This document shows, piece after piece, positions 51,614 to 62,000 of a stretch of 64,000 nt of DNA. Location: positions 1,116,001 to 1,180,000 of the forward strand of contig NZ_FMZX01000001.1 of NCBI RefSeq assembly GCF_900101615.1, in the 5' to 3' direction. The stretch is from Belnapia rosea. GTDB taxonomy: Bacteria; Pseudomonadota; Alphaproteobacteria; Acetobacterales; Acetobacteraceae. The notes below the pieces were generated by a model. It was not told the origin of the DNA and ran no database searches. It saw only the letters and a program-made list of their open reading frames with translations. The stretch's first letter is position 1. The number at the start of each line of letters is the position of its first letter. Both the position numbers and the translations under genes were made by a program.

Positions 51614-52234
51614 ATGCCGATGCTACTCACCCTCCCCTTCGCCCGCTTGCCGCTCGAGGCGCCACGCTGCGCACCGCGCCCGATGATCGACCCGGCGGCC
51701 GACGACGCGGCGCTGATGGCGCTCGCCGGCGCGGGCGACCGGGCTGCCTTCAATCTCCTGGTCGGCCGGCATGGCGAAAGGGCGCTGCGCCTCGCGCTCC
51801 GTATCCTCGGCGATGCGGCCGAGGCGGAGGAGGTGGCGCAGGAGGCCTTCCTGCGCGCCTGGCAGGCCGCCGCCGGCTTCGACCCGGGGCGGGCGCGCTT
51901 CACCACCTGGCTGCACCGCATCGTCGTCAACCTGGCGATCGACCGGACGCGGCGCCGCGCCGGCGCGCCCATGGCCGGGCTCGACGCCGTGGCCGAGCTG
52001 GCCGATCCGGGGCCGGGCCCCGAGGCGGCGGCATCGGCGGCCGAGTCGCGGGCGGCGCTCGCCGCCGCGCTGGAGGGCCTGCCGCCCCGGCAAAGGGCCG
52101 CCATCGCCCTCGCCTACGAGCAGGAATTGAGCGGGGCCGAGGCAGCGGCCGTGCTGAAGGTTTCGGAACGCGCGCTGGAAGGCCTGTTGCGGCGTGCCCG
52201 GCTGCTGCTGCGCAGCCGATTGGGGGGCCAATGA
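51614..52234 (+). CDS. ECF-type RNA polymerase sigma factor
   Basis: 206 residues from ATG 51614; a later start at ATG 51683 (MIDPAADDAALMALAG) would still keep the whole sigma-2 domain. Region 2 reads AEAEEVAQEAFLRAWQAA with the -10 melting helix, and region 4 reads LPPRQRAAIALAYEQELSGAEAA with the -35 helix-turn-helix. It directs polymerase to a small regulon. It overlaps the next gene (ATGA), which is likely its anti-sigma partner, and heads the efflux block, so autoregulation is probable. Confidence 0.93.
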   Translation: MPMLLTLPFARLPLEAPRCAPRPMIDPAADDAALMALAGAGDRAAFNLLVGRHGERALRLALRILGDAAEAEEVAQEAFLRAWQAAAGFDPGRARFTTWLHRIVVNLAIDRTRRRAGAPMAGLDAVAELADPGPGPEAAASAAESRAALAAALEGLPPRQRAAIALAYEQELSGAEAAAVLKVSERALEGLLRRARLLLRSRLGGQ

Positions 52235-52656
52235 ACACCAAGCAATTCGCCCGGGCGCTCGACCGGCATGGCCCGGTGATGGCGGGCTGGCCGGAGACCG
52301 AGCGCGCCGCTGCCGCCACGCTGCTCGCCGGCTCGGCCGAGGCACGCGGGCTGCTGCAGGCGGCGCTGGCACTCGACGCGCGGCTGCAGCGGGACCTGCC
52401 GCAGCCGGATGCGGCGGCGGTGGCCCGGCTGCAGGCCGGCATCGCCCGGCGCATCGCCCGCGCGCCGCTGCCGTCGCCGCCAGGGCCCCTGCCCCGCCTG
52501 CTGGCGCTGCTCCGCCCCGCCGCGCCGGCGGGCTGGGGGGCACTGGCCACCATGGCGACCTGCGCCCTCTGGCTCAGCCTCTCGCCGCCCCGCGCCGCGC
52601 CGGAGGATCCCTTCGGCCCCCTGCAAACCCTGCCCCTCGCGGGAGACCTCTTCTGA
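52231..52656 (+). CDS. Small single-pass membrane protein, likely anti-sigma factor
   Basis: 141 residues. The N-terminal 90 are cytosolic and helical (FARALDRHGPVMAGWPETERAAA), then one membrane helix (about 102-117, WGALATMATCALWLSLS) and a short periplasmic tail. This layout matches CnrY-like and other ECF anti-sigma factors, although the sequence is not closely related to one I can name. Position between the sigma factor and a periplasmic sensor, with overlaps on both sides (ATGA and TGATG), supports the role. Confidence 0.75.
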   Translation: MNTKQFARALDRHGPVMAGWPETERAAAATLLAGSAEARGLLQAALALDARLQRDLPQPDAAAVARLQAGIARRIARAPLPSPPGPLPRLLALLRPAAPAGWGALATMATCALWLSLSPPRAAPEDPFGPLQTLPLAGDLF

Positions 52657-53093
52657 TGCTCCGCCCATCCGGCCGGACCCTCATCACCGCCCTCTGCGGC
52701 GCCTCCCTGATGCTCAACCTCGTCCTCGGCGGGCTGCTCTGGTGGCGGCCGGGGCCACCGCCACGGGGCGGTCGCGGCTTCGACCGCATGGTCGGGCGGA
52801 TCGAGGCGGCCTTGCCGGAACCCGACCGGCCCCGCTTCCGTGCCGTGCTGGCGGCCGAACGGCCCCGCTATGCCGATGCGCTGGCTGCCATGCGCGCCGC
52901 CAGCGCCGAGGTCGATGCGGTGATCCGGCGCGACCCCTATGACCCGGCCGCCCTGCGCGGCGCCATGGCGATCTGGGCCGAGCGGATGACGGCCTTCAAC
53001 CTCGCCTTCGGCGATACCCTGGCCGAGGCGCTCAGCGCTGTCTCGCCCGAGGGCCGCGCCCAGATCGCCGCCGCGCGCCGGCCAGGCGGCTGA
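52656..53093 (+). CDS. Periplasmic sensor of the CnrX/ZraP-like (heavy-metal resistance) type, lacking histidines
   Basis: 145 residues: one N-terminal membrane anchor (10-31) and a helical periplasmic domain (GFDRMVGRIEAALPEPDRPRFRAVL and onward) of the metal-resistance sensor fold. In CnrX, His, Glu and Met residues bind Ni or Co. Here there is no histidine at all, and the only Cys is in the membrane anchor. It should pass an envelope signal to the anti-sigma factor, but the classical metal site is missing. It is followed after one base by the outer-membrane efflux gene. Confidence 0.8.
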   Translation: MLRPSGRTLITALCGASLMLNLVLGGLLWWRPGPPPRGGRGFDRMVGRIEAALPEPDRPRFRAVLAAERPRYADALAAMRAASAEVDAVIRRDPYDPAALRGAMAIWAERMTAFNLAFGDTLAEALSAVSPEGRAQIAAARRPGG

Positions 53094-53094
53094 G

Positions 53095-54534
53095 ATGGCC
53101 CGCTCCCCTCTCCGCCGCGCGGCCCCGGCCGCCGCGGCGCTGCTGCTCGGCGGCTGCTCCACGCTCGGCAATTGGCTGACGCCGCCCGGCACCTCCTCGG
53201 GCATCCCCCTGCCAGGCCGCATGGCGGCGGTGGATGCGGCCGAGCCGATCCAGTGGCCGGACCCGCATTGGTGGCGCGGCTTCGGCTCGGCCGAGCTCGA
53301 CGGGCTGATGGCGGAGGCGATGGCGGCGAACAACGACATCGCCGCCGCCGTGGCGCGCATCCGGCAGGCCGATGCGCAGATCCGCATCGCCGGCGCGACG
53401 CTGCTGCCGACGCTCGACCTCACCACCCGGGCGACGCGCTCGCAGAGCGGCAGCGCCTCCTCCGCCTCCATCGCGGGCTTCGGCGGCGGCGGCAGCCGTA
53501 TCCGGGTGAGCTCGAACGACCAGCTCACCTTCTCGGCCAGCTACGAGATCGATTTCTGGGGCAAGAACCGGGGCCAGGTGGAGGCGGCGCAGCAATCCGC
53601 CTCGGCCACCCGCTTCGATGCCGGGACGGTGACGCTCACCACCCAGGCCTCGGTGGCGAATACCTATTTCGCCGTGCTCTCGGCCCAGGAGACGCTCGAG
53701 ATCCAGCGGCAGAACCTGGTGATCGCCCAGCGGGTGCTGCGGGTGATCCGCCAGCGCGTGGCCGTCGGCACCGCGACCGGCCTCGACCTCGCCCAGCAGG
53801 AGACGGTGGTGGCGCAGCAGCAGGCGCAGATCCCGCCCCTGGTGCAGGAGCTGGAGCAGAACCGCAATTCCCTCGGCACGCTGGTGGCGCGGCCGCCGGA
53901 GACGGTGCGGCTGGAAGGCGGGGTGTTCAACCGCCTCGCCGTGCCGAAGGTGACGCCCGGCCTGCCGGCCGAGGTGCTGGCGCGCCGCCCCGACGTGCTG
54001 AACGCCGAGGCGGCACTGGCCGCGGCCAATGCCAATATCGTCGTGGCACGGGCCCAGCTGCTGCCCTCGGTCACGCTGACCGGCACGGGCGGATTCAGCA
54101 GCCTCGCGCTCGAGAACCTGCTGCGGCCGGGCTCCGTCATCTTCAACATCGCTGGCGGGCTGGTCCAGCCGATCTTCCGCGGCGGCGCGCTGCGCGGCCA
54201 GGTCGAGCTGAATGAGGGGCGGGCCCAGGAGCTGCTGGCCCTCTACCGCAATGCCATCCTCAATGCGCTGGTCGATGCCGAGAACGCCCTGGTGGCGCTG
54301 CGCCAGACCACCGAGCAGGAGGCGCTGCAATCCAATGCGGTGCGGATGGCCGAGCGGGCCTACAATATCAGCGAGGCGCAGCTCGAGGCCGGCACCATCG
54401 ACCAGGTGACCTTGCTGAACACCCAGCAGACCCTGTTCTCGGCCCGCGTGACGCTTGCCGATGCCCGGCTGGCCCGGCTGCAGGCGGCGGTCGCGCTGTT
54501 CCGTGCGCTGGGCGGGGGCTGGACCGGCATTTGA
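53095..54534 (+). CDS. Outer-membrane efflux lipoprotein, NodT/OprM family
   Basis: 479 residues. A short signal ends in the lipobox LLGGCS, predicting an acylated TolC-like trimer. Two OEP repeats can be seen, each with long helices: the first from HWWRGFGSAELDGLMAEAM, the second from LPAEVLARRPDVLNAEAAL, the classical NodT signature. It forms the outer-membrane exit duct for the pump encoded next. An 89-base gap to the adaptor gene holds a small GGGAGG/CCTCCC hairpin. Confidence 0.95.
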   Translation: MARSPLRRAAPAAAALLLGGCSTLGNWLTPPGTSSGIPLPGRMAAVDAAEPIQWPDPHWWRGFGSAELDGLMAEAMAANNDIAAAVARIRQADAQIRIAGATLLPTLDLTTRATRSQSGSASSASIAGFGGGGSRIRVSSNDQLTFSASYEIDFWGKNRGQVEAAQQSASATRFDAGTVTLTTQASVANTYFAVLSAQETLEIQRQNLVIAQRVLRVIRQRVAVGTATGLDLAQQETVVAQQQAQIPPLVQELEQNRNSLGTLVARPPETVRLEGGVFNRLAVPKVTPGLPAEVLARRPDVLNAEAALAAANANIVVARAQLLPSVTLTGTGGFSSLALENLLRPGSVIFNIAGGLVQPIFRGGALRGQVELNEGRAQELLALYRNAILNALVDAENALVALRQTTEQEALQSNAVRMAERAYNISEAQLEAGTIDQVTLLNTQQTLFSARVTLADARLARLQAAVALFRALGGGWTGI

Positions 54535-54623
54535 GGTTGCAGTTCGTCACCTGAATAACCTCATGGGGAGGCTGCCCTCCCGCCGTATCATCCACATTCC
54601 GTACCGAGGTTCCCGACCCGCCC

Positions 54624-55913
54624 ATGCGCCGTTTTTTCCTGATCCTGCTGACCCTCGGGCTGATTGGCGGCGCCGGTGCGGGTGCCTGGTACTACTGGAA
54701 GGGCCGCGAGCAGGCGGCAGCCCAGGCCCCAGGCGGTCCGGGTGCGGCCGGGCCACGCCCGGCTGGCCCCGGCGCGGGCCGGGCAGGCCGCGGCGGGGCG
54801 GTGCCGGTGACGGTCGCCGAGGCGCGGCGGCAGGACGTGCCGATCATGCTCGATGCCATCGGCACGGTGCAGGCCTTCAACACCATCACCGTCCGCGCCC
54901 AGGTCGACGGGCAGCTGGTCGAGATCGCCTTCCAGGAAGGCCAGATGGTCAGGAAGGGCGATGTGCTGGCGCGGATCGATCCGCGCAGCTACCAGGCGGC
55001 GCTCGACCAGGCCGTCGCCAAGAAGGCGCAGGACGAGGCGCTGCTGGCCAATGCGCGGCTCGATCTCCAGCGCTACACCACCCTGGCGCGGAACGAGGGC
55101 GTCTCCCGCCAGCAGCAGGACACGCAGCGCTCCACAGTCGCGCAGTACGAGGCCATCGTCGCCGCCGACCAGGCGGCGATCGACAGCGCGCGGACGCAGC
55201 TCTCCTTCACCACCATCCGCTCGCCGATCGACGGCCGGGTGGGGCTGCGCCTGGTCGACCAGGGCAATCTGGTCCGCTCGGGCGACGCCACGGGCATCGT
55301 CACGATCTCCCAGCTGCAGCCCATCGCGGTGACCTTCACCCTGCCGCAGCAGGAGCTCGGGCGGGTGCTCGAGGCGCTGGAGCGGGGCAAGGTGCCGGTC
55401 CAGGTCCTGCGGTCGATGAGCGGCGGGGCGCCGCAGACCCTGGGCGCCGGCCGGGCCGGGGTGCCCGGCCCGATCCTCGGCGAGTTGCAGACCCTCGACA
55501 ACGCCGTCGATGCCTCGACCGGCACCATCAAGCTGAAGGCGGTCTTTGCCAATGAGGACAGCCGGCTCTGGCCGGGTGCCTTCGTCAATGCCCGGCTGCG
55601 GATCGACACCGTCCCCGATGCGGTCACGGTGCCGCTGGTGGCCGTTCAGCGCGGGCCGGACGGCGCCTTCGCCTTCGTGCTGAAGGACGACCAGACGGTG
55701 GAGCAGCGCATGCTGCAGCTCGGCGTGCTGACCGCGGCCGACGCCGTGGTGCGGCGCGGCGTGGAGCCGGGCGAGAAGGTGGTGACCTCGGGCGCGCTGC
55801 GCCTCAGCCCCGGCACGGCCGTCACCCCGACCGAGGAGGGCGCGCCCGAGAATGCGCCGGCGCCCGGGCAGCGGCGCCTTCGCCCCCGCCAGGCGGCGGA
55901 TGCGGGCCAGTAG
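54624..55913 (+). CDS. mdtA: RND efflux periplasmic adaptor, MdtA-like
   Basis: 429 residues. An N-terminal membrane anchor (about 5-24) is followed by a Gly/Pro/Arg-rich linker, the lipoyl half-motifs GTVQAFNTITVRAQVDGQLV and FTTIRSPIDGRVGLRLVDQGNLV, a helical hairpin between them, and beta-barrel and membrane-proximal domains. This is the hexameric linker between the inner-membrane pump and the outer-membrane duct. The order adaptor, pump, pump matches mdtABC. Tail residues after 400 are low-complexity and basic. Confidence 0.95.
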   Translation: MRRFFLILLTLGLIGGAGAGAWYYWKGREQAAAQAPGGPGAAGPRPAGPGAGRAGRGGAVPVTVAEARRQDVPIMLDAIGTVQAFNTITVRAQVDGQLVEIAFQEGQMVRKGDVLARIDPRSYQAALDQAVAKKAQDEALLANARLDLQRYTTLARNEGVSRQQQDTQRSTVAQYEAIVAADQAAIDSARTQLSFTTIRSPIDGRVGLRLVDQGNLVRSGDATGIVTISQLQPIAVTFTLPQQELGRVLEALERGKVPVQVLRSMSGGAPQTLGAGRAGVPGPILGELQTLDNAVDASTGTIKLKAVFANEDSRLWPGAFVNARLRIDTVPDAVTVPLVAVQRGPDGAFAFVLKDDQTVEQRMLQLGVLTAADAVVRRGVEPGEKVVTSGALRLSPGTAVTPTEEGAPENAPAPGQRRLRPRQAADAGQ

Positions 55914-55916
55914 GGC

Positions 55917-58900
55917 GTGAACATCTCGGCCCCCTTCATCGCCCGGCCGATCGCGACGACGCTGCTCGCCATCGCCGTGCTGCTCTGCGGCGGCTTCGGC
56001 TATCTGCGGCTGCCCGTCTCCGCCCTGCCGGAGGTGGACTTCCCGACCATCGAGGTGACGACCAGCCTGCCCGGCGGCTCGCCCGAGACGGTGGCGCTGC
56101 TGGTCACCGCCTCGCTGGAGCGCCAGTTGGCGCAGATCGCCGGGCTGACCGACATCGTCTCCACCAGCGGCCCGGGGACGAGCCGCATCACCATGCAGTT
56201 CAACCTCGGCCGCAACATCGACGATGCGGCGCAGGACGTGCAGGCGGCGATCAACTCGGCCAGGGGGACGCTGCCCGCCAACCTGCCCTACCCGCCGACC
56301 TATGCGAAGGTGAACCCGGCCGACCCGCCCATCATCACCCTCGCCCTTACCTCCGGGACCCTGCCGCTGCATCGCCTGTCGGATGCGGCCGATACGCTGC
56401 TCGGCCAGCGGCTGGCGCAGGTGAGCGGCGTCGGGCGGGTGCTGGTGCAGGGCAACATGCGTCCCGCGGTGCGCATCCAGGCGGACCCCGTGCGCCTCGC
56501 CGCCTATGGCCTGTCGCTCGAGGATGTGCGGACGGCGGTCGCCGCCGGCAACGTCAACACGCCGAAGGGCAGCGTGGACGGGCCACGCCAGGCGAGCACC
56601 GTCATGGCGAATGACCAGATCGACCGGCCGGAGGCCTTCGCCGACCTCATCATCGCCTGGCGCAACGGCGCCCCGGTGCGGCTGCGCGATGTCGGCACCG
56701 CCGTGCAGGATCTGGAGAACACCCTCACCGGCGCCTGGTTCGACGGCGGCCAGGCGGTGCTGATCGACGTGCAGCGGCAGCCGGGGGCGAACATCGTCCA
56801 GACCGTCGCCGATATCCGCGAGCAGCTGCCGATGCTGGAGCGTGCCCTGCCGCAGGGGGCGCGGCTGGCGGTGGTGGCCGACCGGACGGGGACGATCCGC
56901 GCCTCGGTCCATGACGTGCAGTTCACCCTGGCGCTCGCGGTCGTGCTGGTCGTCGCGGTGATCTTCGTCTTCCTGCGCAGCCTGCGGGCCACGCTCATCC
57001 CCGGCATCGCCCTGCCGCTCTCGATCATCGGCACCTTCGGGGTGATGGCGCTCTGCGGCTTCTCGCTCGACAACCTCTCGCTGATGGCGCTGACCATCGC
57101 CACCGGCTTCGTCGTCGACGATGCGATCGTGATGATCGAGAACATCGTCCGGCTGATCGAGGAGGGGATGAAGCCGCTGGCCGCCGCCTATGAGGGCGCG
57201 CGGCAGATCGGCTTCACCATCGTCTCGCTGACCGTCTCGCTGATCGCCGTCTTCATCCCGCTGCTCTTCATGCCGGGCGTGGTCGGCCGGCTGTTCCAGG
57301 AATTCGCCCTGACGCTGACCATCGCGGTGCTGGTCTCCATGGTCGTGTCGCTGACTCTGACGCCGATGATGTGCGGCTGGCTGCTGAAGCCGCATGCGCA
57401 GGCACGGCCGGGCCGGCTCTCCCAGGCGACCGAGCGGTTCCTCGATGCCTGCCGCGATGCCTATGGCCGCAGCCTGCGCCGGGCGCTGCGGCATGAGGGG
57501 CTGATGCTGCTGCTGGCGACGCTGACCGTCGCCGGCACCGTCTGGCTCTACATCGAGATGCCGAAGGGCTTCCTGCCGCAGCAGGATACCGGCCTGCTGG
57601 TCGCGGCCGTCGAGGCGCCGGACGACGTCTCCTTCAGCCGCATGTCGGCGCTGCAGCAGGAGGTGGCGGCGATCATCCGCGCCGATCCGGACGTGACCGG
57701 CGTCGCCTCCGTGGTCGGCGCCGGCGTCGTCAACGCGGCGCAGAATACCGGGCGCATCAGCGCCGTGCTGCGGCCGCGGGAGGAGCGGCAGGCGGATGCC
57801 CGGGCGATCATCGACCGGCTGCAGCCGAAGCTCGACGTCCTGCCCCAGGTGGTGGTCCACCTCCAGCCGGTGCAGGACATCCAGATCGGCGCCCGGGCGG
57901 GCAGCACCGCCTTCCAGTACACGCTGATGAACCCGGACCCGGTGGAGCTCGGCCGCTGGGCGCCGCAGCTGGAGCGGAAGCTCGGCACCCTGCCCATCCT
58001 GCGCGACGTCGCCTCCGACCAGCGCGACGGCGGCATCCGCGTCACCATCGATGTGGACCGCGACAAGGCCGGGCGGCTCGGCGTGACCATGCAGGCGATC
58101 GACGACGTGCTCTACGACGCCTTCGGCCAGCGCCAGATCAGCACCATCTACGCCCAGAACAACCAGTACCGCGTGGTCCTGGAGGCGGACCCGGCCATCC
58201 GCGACGACCCCGACAAGGTGGGCATGCTGCGCGTGCCGGCGACGGCCGGGCAGCAGACCACCGCCCAGGGCACGCCGGCCACCGCCAGCAACACCCCGCA
58301 GGTGCCGCTGTCGGAGCTGGCCCGGATCGGCCGGGCCGCCGGGCCGCTGACGGTGACGAAGCAGGGGCAGTTCCCCTCCGTCACCATCGGCTTCGACCTC
58401 GCCCCCGGCGCCTCCCTTGGCGAGGCGGTGGCGGCGATCCGCGCGGCGGAGGCCGAGATCGGCATGCCGGAGACCATCGTCGGCCGCTTCGCCGGCGACG
58501 CGGCGGAATTCCAGCGTTCGCTCGCGGGCGAGCCCTGGCTGATCCTCACCGCCATCATCGTCATCTACATCGTGCTCGGCGTCCTGTACGAGAGCGTGAT
58601 CCACCCGATCACCATCCTCTCCACCCTGCCCTCGGCGGGCATCGGCGCGCTGCTCGCGCTCCAGCTCTTCGGGCTCGACCTCTCGGTGGTGGGGCTGATC
58701 GGCATCGTGCTGCTGATGGGCATCGTCAAGAAGAACGCCATCATGATGATCGACTTCGCCCTCGAGGCGCAGCGCGACCGCGGGATGCCGCCGCGCGAGG
58801 CGATCATCGAGGCCTCGCTCATGCGTTTCCGCCCGATCATGATGACGACGCTCGCCGCCCTGCTCGGCGCCCTGCCCCTGGTGCTCGAAAGCGGCACGGG

Positions 58901-59063
58901 GTCGGAGCTGCGGCTGCCGCTCGGCGTCTCGGTCATCGGCGGCCTGCTGCTGAGCCAGGTCATCACCCTCTACACCACGCCGGTGATCTACCTGGCGATG
59001 GAGGGGCTGCGCGCACGGGCGAGGCGGCTGGTGCGGGCGCCGCAGGCGCAGGCGGCGGAGTAG
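55917..59063 (+). CDS. mdtB: RND multidrug efflux permease, MdtB-like
   Basis: 1048 residues with 12 membrane helices and two large periplasmic loops. The N terminus (FIARPIATTLLAIAVLL, then LPVSALPEVDFPTIEV) and PPTYAKVNPADPPI follow MdtB closely. The proton-relay Asp pair is in [12 protein letters not shown] (helix 4) and the Lys in [15 protein letters not shown] (helix 10). These are drug/hydrophobe (HAE-1) signatures, not those of heavy-metal (CzcA-type) pumps. GTG 55917 starts three bases after the adaptor stop. Confidence 0.96.
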   Translation: MNISAPFIARPIATTLLAIAVLLCGGFGYLRLPVSALPEVDFPTIEVTTSLPGGSPETVALLVTASLERQLAQIAGLTDIVSTSGPGTSRITMQFNLGRNIDDAAQDVQAAINSARGTLPANLPYPPTYAKVNPADPPIITLALTSGTLPLHRLSDAADTLLGQRLAQVSGVGRVLVQGNMRPAVRIQADPVRLAAYGLSLEDVRTAVAAGNVNTPKGSVDGPRQASTVMANDQIDRPEAFADLIIAWRNGAPVRLRDVGTAVQDLENTLTGAWFDGGQAVLIDVQRQPGANIVQTVADIREQLPMLERALPQGARLAVVADRTGTIRASVHDVQFTLALAVVLVVAVIFVFLRSLRATLIPGIALPLSIIGTFGVMALCGFSLDNLSLMALTIATGFVVDDAIVMIENIVRLIEEGMKPLAAAYEGARQIGFTIVSLTVSLIAVFIPLLFMPGVVGRLFQEFALTLTIAVLVSMVVSLTLTPMMCGWLLKPHAQARPGRLSQATERFLDACRDAYGRSLRRALRHEGLMLLLATLTVAGTVWLYIEMPKGFLPQQDTGLLVAAVEAPDDVSFSRMSALQQEVAAIIRADPDVTGVASVVGAGVVNAAQNTGRISAVLRPREERQADARAIIDRLQPKLDVLPQVVVHLQPVQDIQIGARAGSTAFQYTLMNPDPVELGRWAPQLERKLGTLPILRDVASDQRDGGIRVTIDVDRDKAGRLGVTMQAIDDVLYDAFGQRQISTIYAQNNQYRVVLEADPAIRDDPDKVGMLRVPATAGQQTTAQGTPATASNTPQVPLSELARIGRAAGPLTVTKQGQFPSVTIGFDLAPGASLGEAVAAIRAAEAEIGMPETIVGRFAGDAAEFQRSLAGEPWLILTAIIVIYIVLGVLYESVIHPITILSTLPSAGIGALLALQLFGLDLSVVGLIGIVLLMGIVKKNAIMMIDFALEAQRDRGMPPREAIIEASLMRFRPIMMTTLAALLGALPLVLESGTGSELRLPLGVSVIGGLLLSQVITLYTTPVIYLAMEGLRARARRLVRAPQAQAAE

Positions 59064-59065
59064 CC

Positions 59066-62000
59066 GTGTCGATCTCCGAACCCTTCATCCGGCGGCCGAT
59101 CGCCACGGCGCTGCTCTCGATCGGCATCGCGCTCGCCGGCATCGTCTCCTACTTCAACCTGCCCGTCGCGCCGCTGCCGAGCGTGGACCTGCCGACCATC
59201 GTCATCGGCGCCGGGCAGCCGGGTGCGGACCCGGCGACCATGGCCTCCTCCGTCGCGGCGCCGCTCGAGCGCCGGCTCGGCGCCATCGCCGGCGTGACGG
59301 AGATGACCTCCACCTCCTCGCTCGGCGCCACCTCCATCATCGTCCAGTTCGACCTCTCCCGCAGCGTCGAGGGTGCGGCGCGGGACGTGCAGGCGGCGAT
59401 CAACGCGGCGGGCAGCGACCTGCCGGCGGGCCTTGCCATCCAACCCTATTTCCGCAAGGCCAATCCGGGCGACGCGCCCGTGCTCATCATGGCGCTCGGC
59501 TCGGACACCGCCACGCCCGGCGCCGTCTACGACGCGGCCGACAGCCTGGTCGGCCCCCGCATCGCCCAGATCCCGGGCGTCGCCCAGGTCGCCATCGCCG
59601 GGGCGGAGCAGCCGGCGGTGCGCGTCACGGTGGACCCGGCGGCGGCCAAGGCGGCCGGCATCGGGATGGAGCAGATCCGCCGGGCCATCAACGACAACAA
59701 CGTCACCCAGGCCACCGGGCTGATCGACGGCACCCAGCAATCCGCCGCCATCGCGGTGAACGACCGGCTGAACACGCCGGAGGAATACGGCCGGATCATC
59801 CTGAAATCCGCCAATGGCGCCATCGTCCGCATCAGCTCCATCGCCCGCGTGGCGCTCGACGTGCGCGACCGGCGGCAGGGCGGCTCGGTCGACGGGCGGC
59901 CGGCGGTGCTGATGATCATCTTCAAGCAGCCGGATGCCAATGTCATCGAGGTGGTGAACGGCATTCAGCGCATGCTGCCGGAGGTGGAGCGCTGGCTGCC
60001 GGGCGGGGTGCATATCCGCACCATCCGCGACCGGTCGGAGACCATCCGCGCCAGCGTGCATGACGTGCAGCAGACCCTGCTGATCTCGATCGCCCTGGTC
60101 ATCGCCGTCGTGGCGCTCTTCCTCGGCCGGACCTCGGCGGTGGCGGCGGCGGGCGCCTCGGTGCCGCTCTCGCTGCTGGGGACGCTGGCGGTGATGTGGA
60201 TGATCGGCTACTCGCTCGACAACCTCTCGCTCATGGCGCTCACCATCTCGGTCGGCTTCGTCGTGGACGATGCCATCGTCATGATCGAGAACATGGCGCG
60301 CCTGATGGAGCGCGGCATGAAGCCGCTGGAGGCGGCCCTCCTTGGCGCGCGGCAGATCGGCTTCACCGTCGTCTCCATCACCGTCTCGCTGATCGCGGTC
60401 TTCATCCCCCTGCTGTTCATGGGGGGCATCGTCGGGCGGCTGTTCCGCGAATTCTCGGCGACCCTCGCCATCGCGGTCGGCATCTCGGGCGTCGTCTCGC
60501 TCACCCTGACGCCGATGATGGCGGGGCGCCTCGCCCGCCCAGGCCCGCACCGGCCGGGCCTCGTCATCCGCCTGGTCGATGCGGGGATGGAGCGCATGAC
60601 GCGGGGCTACATCTGGTCGCTCCGCCATGTGCTGCGCGTCCGGCGGATCATGCTGGTGCTGACCCTCGGGCTGATCGGGGTGACGGTCTGGCTCTATGTC
60701 ATCGTCCCCAAGGGTTTCTTCCCCGACCAGGATACCGGCCTCGTCATCGGCACGACGCGGGCGCCGCCCGACACCTCGTTCGAGGCGATGCAGATCCTGC
60801 AGGAGCGGGTTGTGCAGGTGCTGATGCGGGACCCGGCGGTAGCCAGCATCGCCTCCCAGGTCGGCGGTGGCGGGGGCAATTCCTCGGGCAACCAGGGGCG
60901 CATCTTCCTCAGCCTGAAGCCGCTGGCGGAGCGGGACAATGTCTCCGCCTCCCAGGTGATCGACCGGCTGCGGCGGCCACTCGGCGTCATCCCCGGCATG
61001 CAGACCTTCCTGCGCGCGGTGCAGGATATCGGCATCGGCGGCCGGGCCGGGAATGCGCAGTTCCAGTTCGTCCTGCTCTCGCCCGATCTCGAGGGGCTGG
61101 AGACCTGGTCGGAGACGCTGGTGCAGAAGCTCCGCACCCTGCCGGGCCTCACCGATGTCTCGTCCGACCAGCAACGGGCCGGGCTCGTCACCCGGCTGGC
61201 GATCGACCGCGAGGCGGCGGCGCGGCTCGGCGTCAGCGTCGCGGCCATCGCCTCGGCGCTGAACAGCGGCTTCGCCCAGCGCCAGGTCTCCATCATCTAC
61301 CGCGCCCGCAACCAGTATCGCGTGGTGCTGGAGCTGGAGCCGGGGATGCAGCAATTCCCCGAGCAGGTGGACGACATCTACGTCCCCGGCGCGGGCGGGG
61401 TGCAGGTGCCGCTCTCGAGCCTCGTCACCCTCAGCCGCGGCACCGCCCCGCTGGCGGTGACCCATCAGGGCCAGTACCCGGCGGCGACGATCACCTTCAA
61501 CCTCGCCCCGGACATGTCGCTCGGCCAGGCCGCCGCGGCGGTCGAGCAGGCAACGCGCGAGATCGGCCTGCCGGACGGCATGCGGACGGAATTCGCCGGC
61601 AATGCCAAGGCCTTCCAGTCCTTCGCCCGCGACCAGCCGCTGCTGATCCTGGCGGCGCTGCTGACGATCTATATCGTTCTCGGCGTGCTCTACGAGCACC
61701 TGCTGCACCCGGTGACGATCCTCTCGACCCTGCCCACGGCCGGCATCGGCGCGCTGCTGGCGCTGCTGGTGACCGACACGCCCTTCACCGTCATCGCCCT
61801 GATCGGCGTCATCCTGCTGATGGGGATCGTGAAGAAGAACGCGATCATGCTGGTGGACTTCGCCCTGGAGCATGAGCGGAGCGAGGGCATCGGCGGCGTC
61901 GAGGCCATCATGGCCGCCTGCCGCGAGCGGTTCCGGCCCATCCTGATGACGACCCTGGCCGCCGTCTTCGGCGCAGTGCCGCTGGCCATGGCCTCCGGCG

